Assembly: GCF_003626695.1 (NCBI RefSeq)
Contig: NZ_RBAH01000015.1
Span: 62,001 to 126,000, forward strand
Length of the DNA: 64,000 nucleotides
Reading direction: 5' to 3'
DNA from: Paenibacillus ginsengarvi
Lineage (GTDB): Bacteria > Bacillota > Bacilli > Paenibacillales > NBRC-103111
This document shows, one piece after another, positions 62,489-64,000 of the stretch. The notes under the pieces are model-generated. The model was not told the DNA's origin, did not search any database, and saw nothing but the letters and a program-made list of their open reading frames with translations. The stretch's first letter is position 1; every line of letters begins with the position of its first letter. The position numbers were made by a program, and so were the translations under genes.

Positions 62489-64000
62489 ATGCCGATAACC
62501 GCTAGCCGCAAAAAGATTGTCCTGATTGCCGGCAATCTTAGCCATGGGCAGGGTGCCCACGAATACATCAAGACGGTGCGGCTGCTCAAGGCGCTGCTCG
62601 AACAATCGCGCTGTGCGGACCGGCTGGAGGTTGCCTATGCGACGGGAGGATGGCCGGAAAGCGACGATGCGATCCGCGATGCGGACTTGCTGCTGTTCGT
62701 AACGGACGGCAGAGACGGACATCTGTACGAAGATGTACCATTCGTGAAGTCCGAACGGAGGATGCGGCTGATGGAGGCATGCATGGCGCGCGGATGCGGG
62801 CTTATCCTGCTGCACTTTTCCACCTTCTTTGCCCGGGCGGAAGGAAGGCGCGTGCTGGAGTGGACCGGCGGATATTTTGAATGGCAGGACGAGAAGGGCG
62901 AACGAAACTGGTATTCCAAAATAACCGGCAACGGCAGCAAACTCGCCCTTGCGGACCGGACGCATCCGATCGCCCGAGGCGTGGCCGGCACGATTGAGCT
63001 TGAGGATGAAATCTACTGGAACATGCGTTTCTTGCCCGGCGATCCGCGGCGGACGCCGATCTGGACAGTGCCGGAGCTGCAAGCGGAAGGGGAGGAAGCC
63101 AGCCTCGTCGGCTGGGCGCTCGAGCGAAGCGACGGGGGGCGATCGTTCGTCACTTCGGCAGGGCACCGGTACACGCTATGGATGGACGACAGCTTCAGGA
63201 AGGCCCATCTGAACGCGATCTTCTGGGCCGCAGGTCTGGACGTCCCCGAAGGCGGCGTGCAGAGCCGCTACTATACCGATGTCGAGGTGGAAAGCTTGCT
63301 AAATGGGCCGGCTGCTCCTGCACGTCCGCTGTACACCCTGCTGCTGTCGGGCAACGAACGGCACAAGTGGCATAACTGGGAGCGAACGGAGCCGCTTATT
63401 AAGGAGATTCTGCATGAGGACGTATCGGTTGCGGTTACCTCCATATTCGATCCGGCGCCGCTTGCTGAATGGGACCTGTCTGCGTTCGATGTTATTTTGC
63501 TCAATTATTGCAACTGGCACGATGCCGTGGGGCTGGGGCTGGACGAGCGGGCCAAACAAAATCTGATGCGATTTATGGAGCAGGGAGGAGGGCTGGTTGT
63601 GCTGCATTTTGCAAACGGAGCCTTCCATTATTCGCTGCCGGAAGCGGGCGCGTCGGACTGGCCGGAATACCGGCGCATCGTGCCGCGGGTCTGGGATCAT
63701 CACGGGTCAAGCGCGCACGACAATTACGGCTCTTTCGCCGTTTCGATCTCCGATCCGGACCACGCCATTACGCGAGGAATCGGCGGCTTCGAGGTGAAGG
63801 ATGAGTTGTATTACAATCAGGCAGGGGATGTGCCGGTGCACGTGTTGTATACGGCGCGCTCAAAAAATACGGGTCTGGACGAACCGCTCGCCTGGACGAG
63901 CGAATACAGAGGGGGCCGCGTGTTCCAGACACTGCTCGGGCATGACGGGGAGTCTTACCGGGTGCCGGAAGTGCGCGAGATGTTGCGCAGAGCGGTGCGG
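62489..64000 (+). CDS. protein with two ThuA-like domains, 3' end outside window
   Basis: At least 504 residues, still open at the window end. ATG 62489 follows AAGGGAG by 9 bases. The first ThuA-like domain runs to about residue 265 (KIVLIAGNLSHGQGAHEYIKTVRLLKALLE, GLILLHFSTFFARAEGRRVLEWTGG, TIELEDEIYWNMRFL). A second begins near residue 285 (YTLLLSGNERHKWHNWERTEPLIKEIL, GGGLVVLHFANGAFHY, VKDELYYNQAGDVPVHVLYTARS). Each corresponds to a full ThuA unit like the 16-kb protein, so this is an internal duplication or fusion. A role in handling oxidised sugars is inferred from the family and from the neighbouring AraC regulator. Confidence 0.8.
   Translation, partial: MPITASRKKIVLIAGNLSHGQGAHEYIKTVRLLKALLEQSRCADRLEVAYATGGWPESDDAIRDADLLLFVTDGRDGHLYEDVPFVKSERRMRLMEACMARGCGLILLHFSTFFARAEGRRVLEWTGGYFEWQDEKGERNWYSKITGNGSKLALADRTHPIARGVAGTIELEDEIYWNMRFLPGDPRRTPIWTVPELQAEGEEASLVGWALERSDGGRSFVTSAGHRYTLWMDDSFRKAHLNAIFWAAGLDVPEGGVQSRYYTDVEVESLLNGPAAPARPLYTLLLSGNERHKWHNWERTEPLIKEILHEDVSVAVTSIFDPAPLAEWDLSAFDVILLNYCNWHDAVGLGLDERAKQNLMRFMEQGGGLVVLHFANGAFHYSLPEAGASDWPEYRRIVPRVWDHHGSSAHDNYGSFAVSISDPDHAITRGIGGFEVKDELYYNQAGDVPVHVLYTARSKNTGLDEPLAWTSEYRGGRVFQTLLGHDGESYRVPEVREMLRRAVR

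Overview
The window looks like chromosome from a high-GC, endospore-forming member of the Paenibacillaceae (Paenibacillus/Cohnella type). The evidence is an intact sigK with its pro-sequence, a T-box leader, strong AGGAGG ribosome binding sites with frequent GTG/TTG starts, consensus SigA promoters, and many lipoprotein sugar-binding proteins and carbohydrate genes. I see no rRNA, tRNA, CRISPR array, insertion sequence or prophage.

Layout. 0-3.9 kb: the end of an aromatic-acid-exporter-type permease, a large DUF2157/GDYXXLXY membrane protein, and a MerR regulator with a thioredoxin. 3.9-6.3 kb: a SigA promoter, a 7-codon upstream ORF inside a long RNA hairpin, two intrinsic terminators, and a MutS2-like ATPase without the Smr nuclease domain. 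6.4-9.9 kb: an ECF sigma/anti-sigma pair, and a T-box-controlled DAHP synthase/chorismate mutase. 10.3-17.6 kb: xylR facing xylA-xylB, followed by oxidoreductase-ThuA-oxidoreductase genes. 17.7-26.8 kb: single genes (short-chain dehydrogenase, orphan sugar-binding lipoprotein, ADP-ribosylglycohydrolase, PhyH dioxygenase, multi-PAS histidine kinase, sialidase-like protein). 27.1-35.6 kb: one 8.5-kb cyclic beta-1,2-glucan synthase gene. 35.6-37.6 kb: an SGNH hydrolase and a DUF7010-like membrane protein.

38.0-46.0 kb is a sulfur-scavenging locus. A cytoplasmic regulator made of an excisionase-type HTH fused to a periplasmic-binding-protein-like domain faces a seven-gene operon: sulfurtransferase, two flavin monooxygenases, and a cystine-type ABC importer with lipoprotein, two permeases and ATPase. 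sigK follows at 46.1 kb.

47.1-59.9 kb is visibly AT-richer than its flanks. It holds a second HTH/binding-protein fusion (GntR type), two very large paralogous heparinase II/III-fold proteins, and a sugar-binding lipoprotein whose leader carries a 22-codon ORF with a perfect Shine-Dalgarno sequence, an operator-like palindrome and a cre-like site. 60-64 kb: a D-threonine-aldolase-type PLP enzyme, an AraC regulator and a double-ThuA protein cut by the window end.

The features most likely to be new are the upstream-ORF attenuator in front of the Smr-less MutS2 gene (with an 11-base duplication linking the upstream ORF's ribosome binding site to the terminator stem), the two HTH/solute-binding-protein fusion regulators, the leader peptide of the 58-kb binding protein, and two clusters of a 27-bp hairpin repeat.
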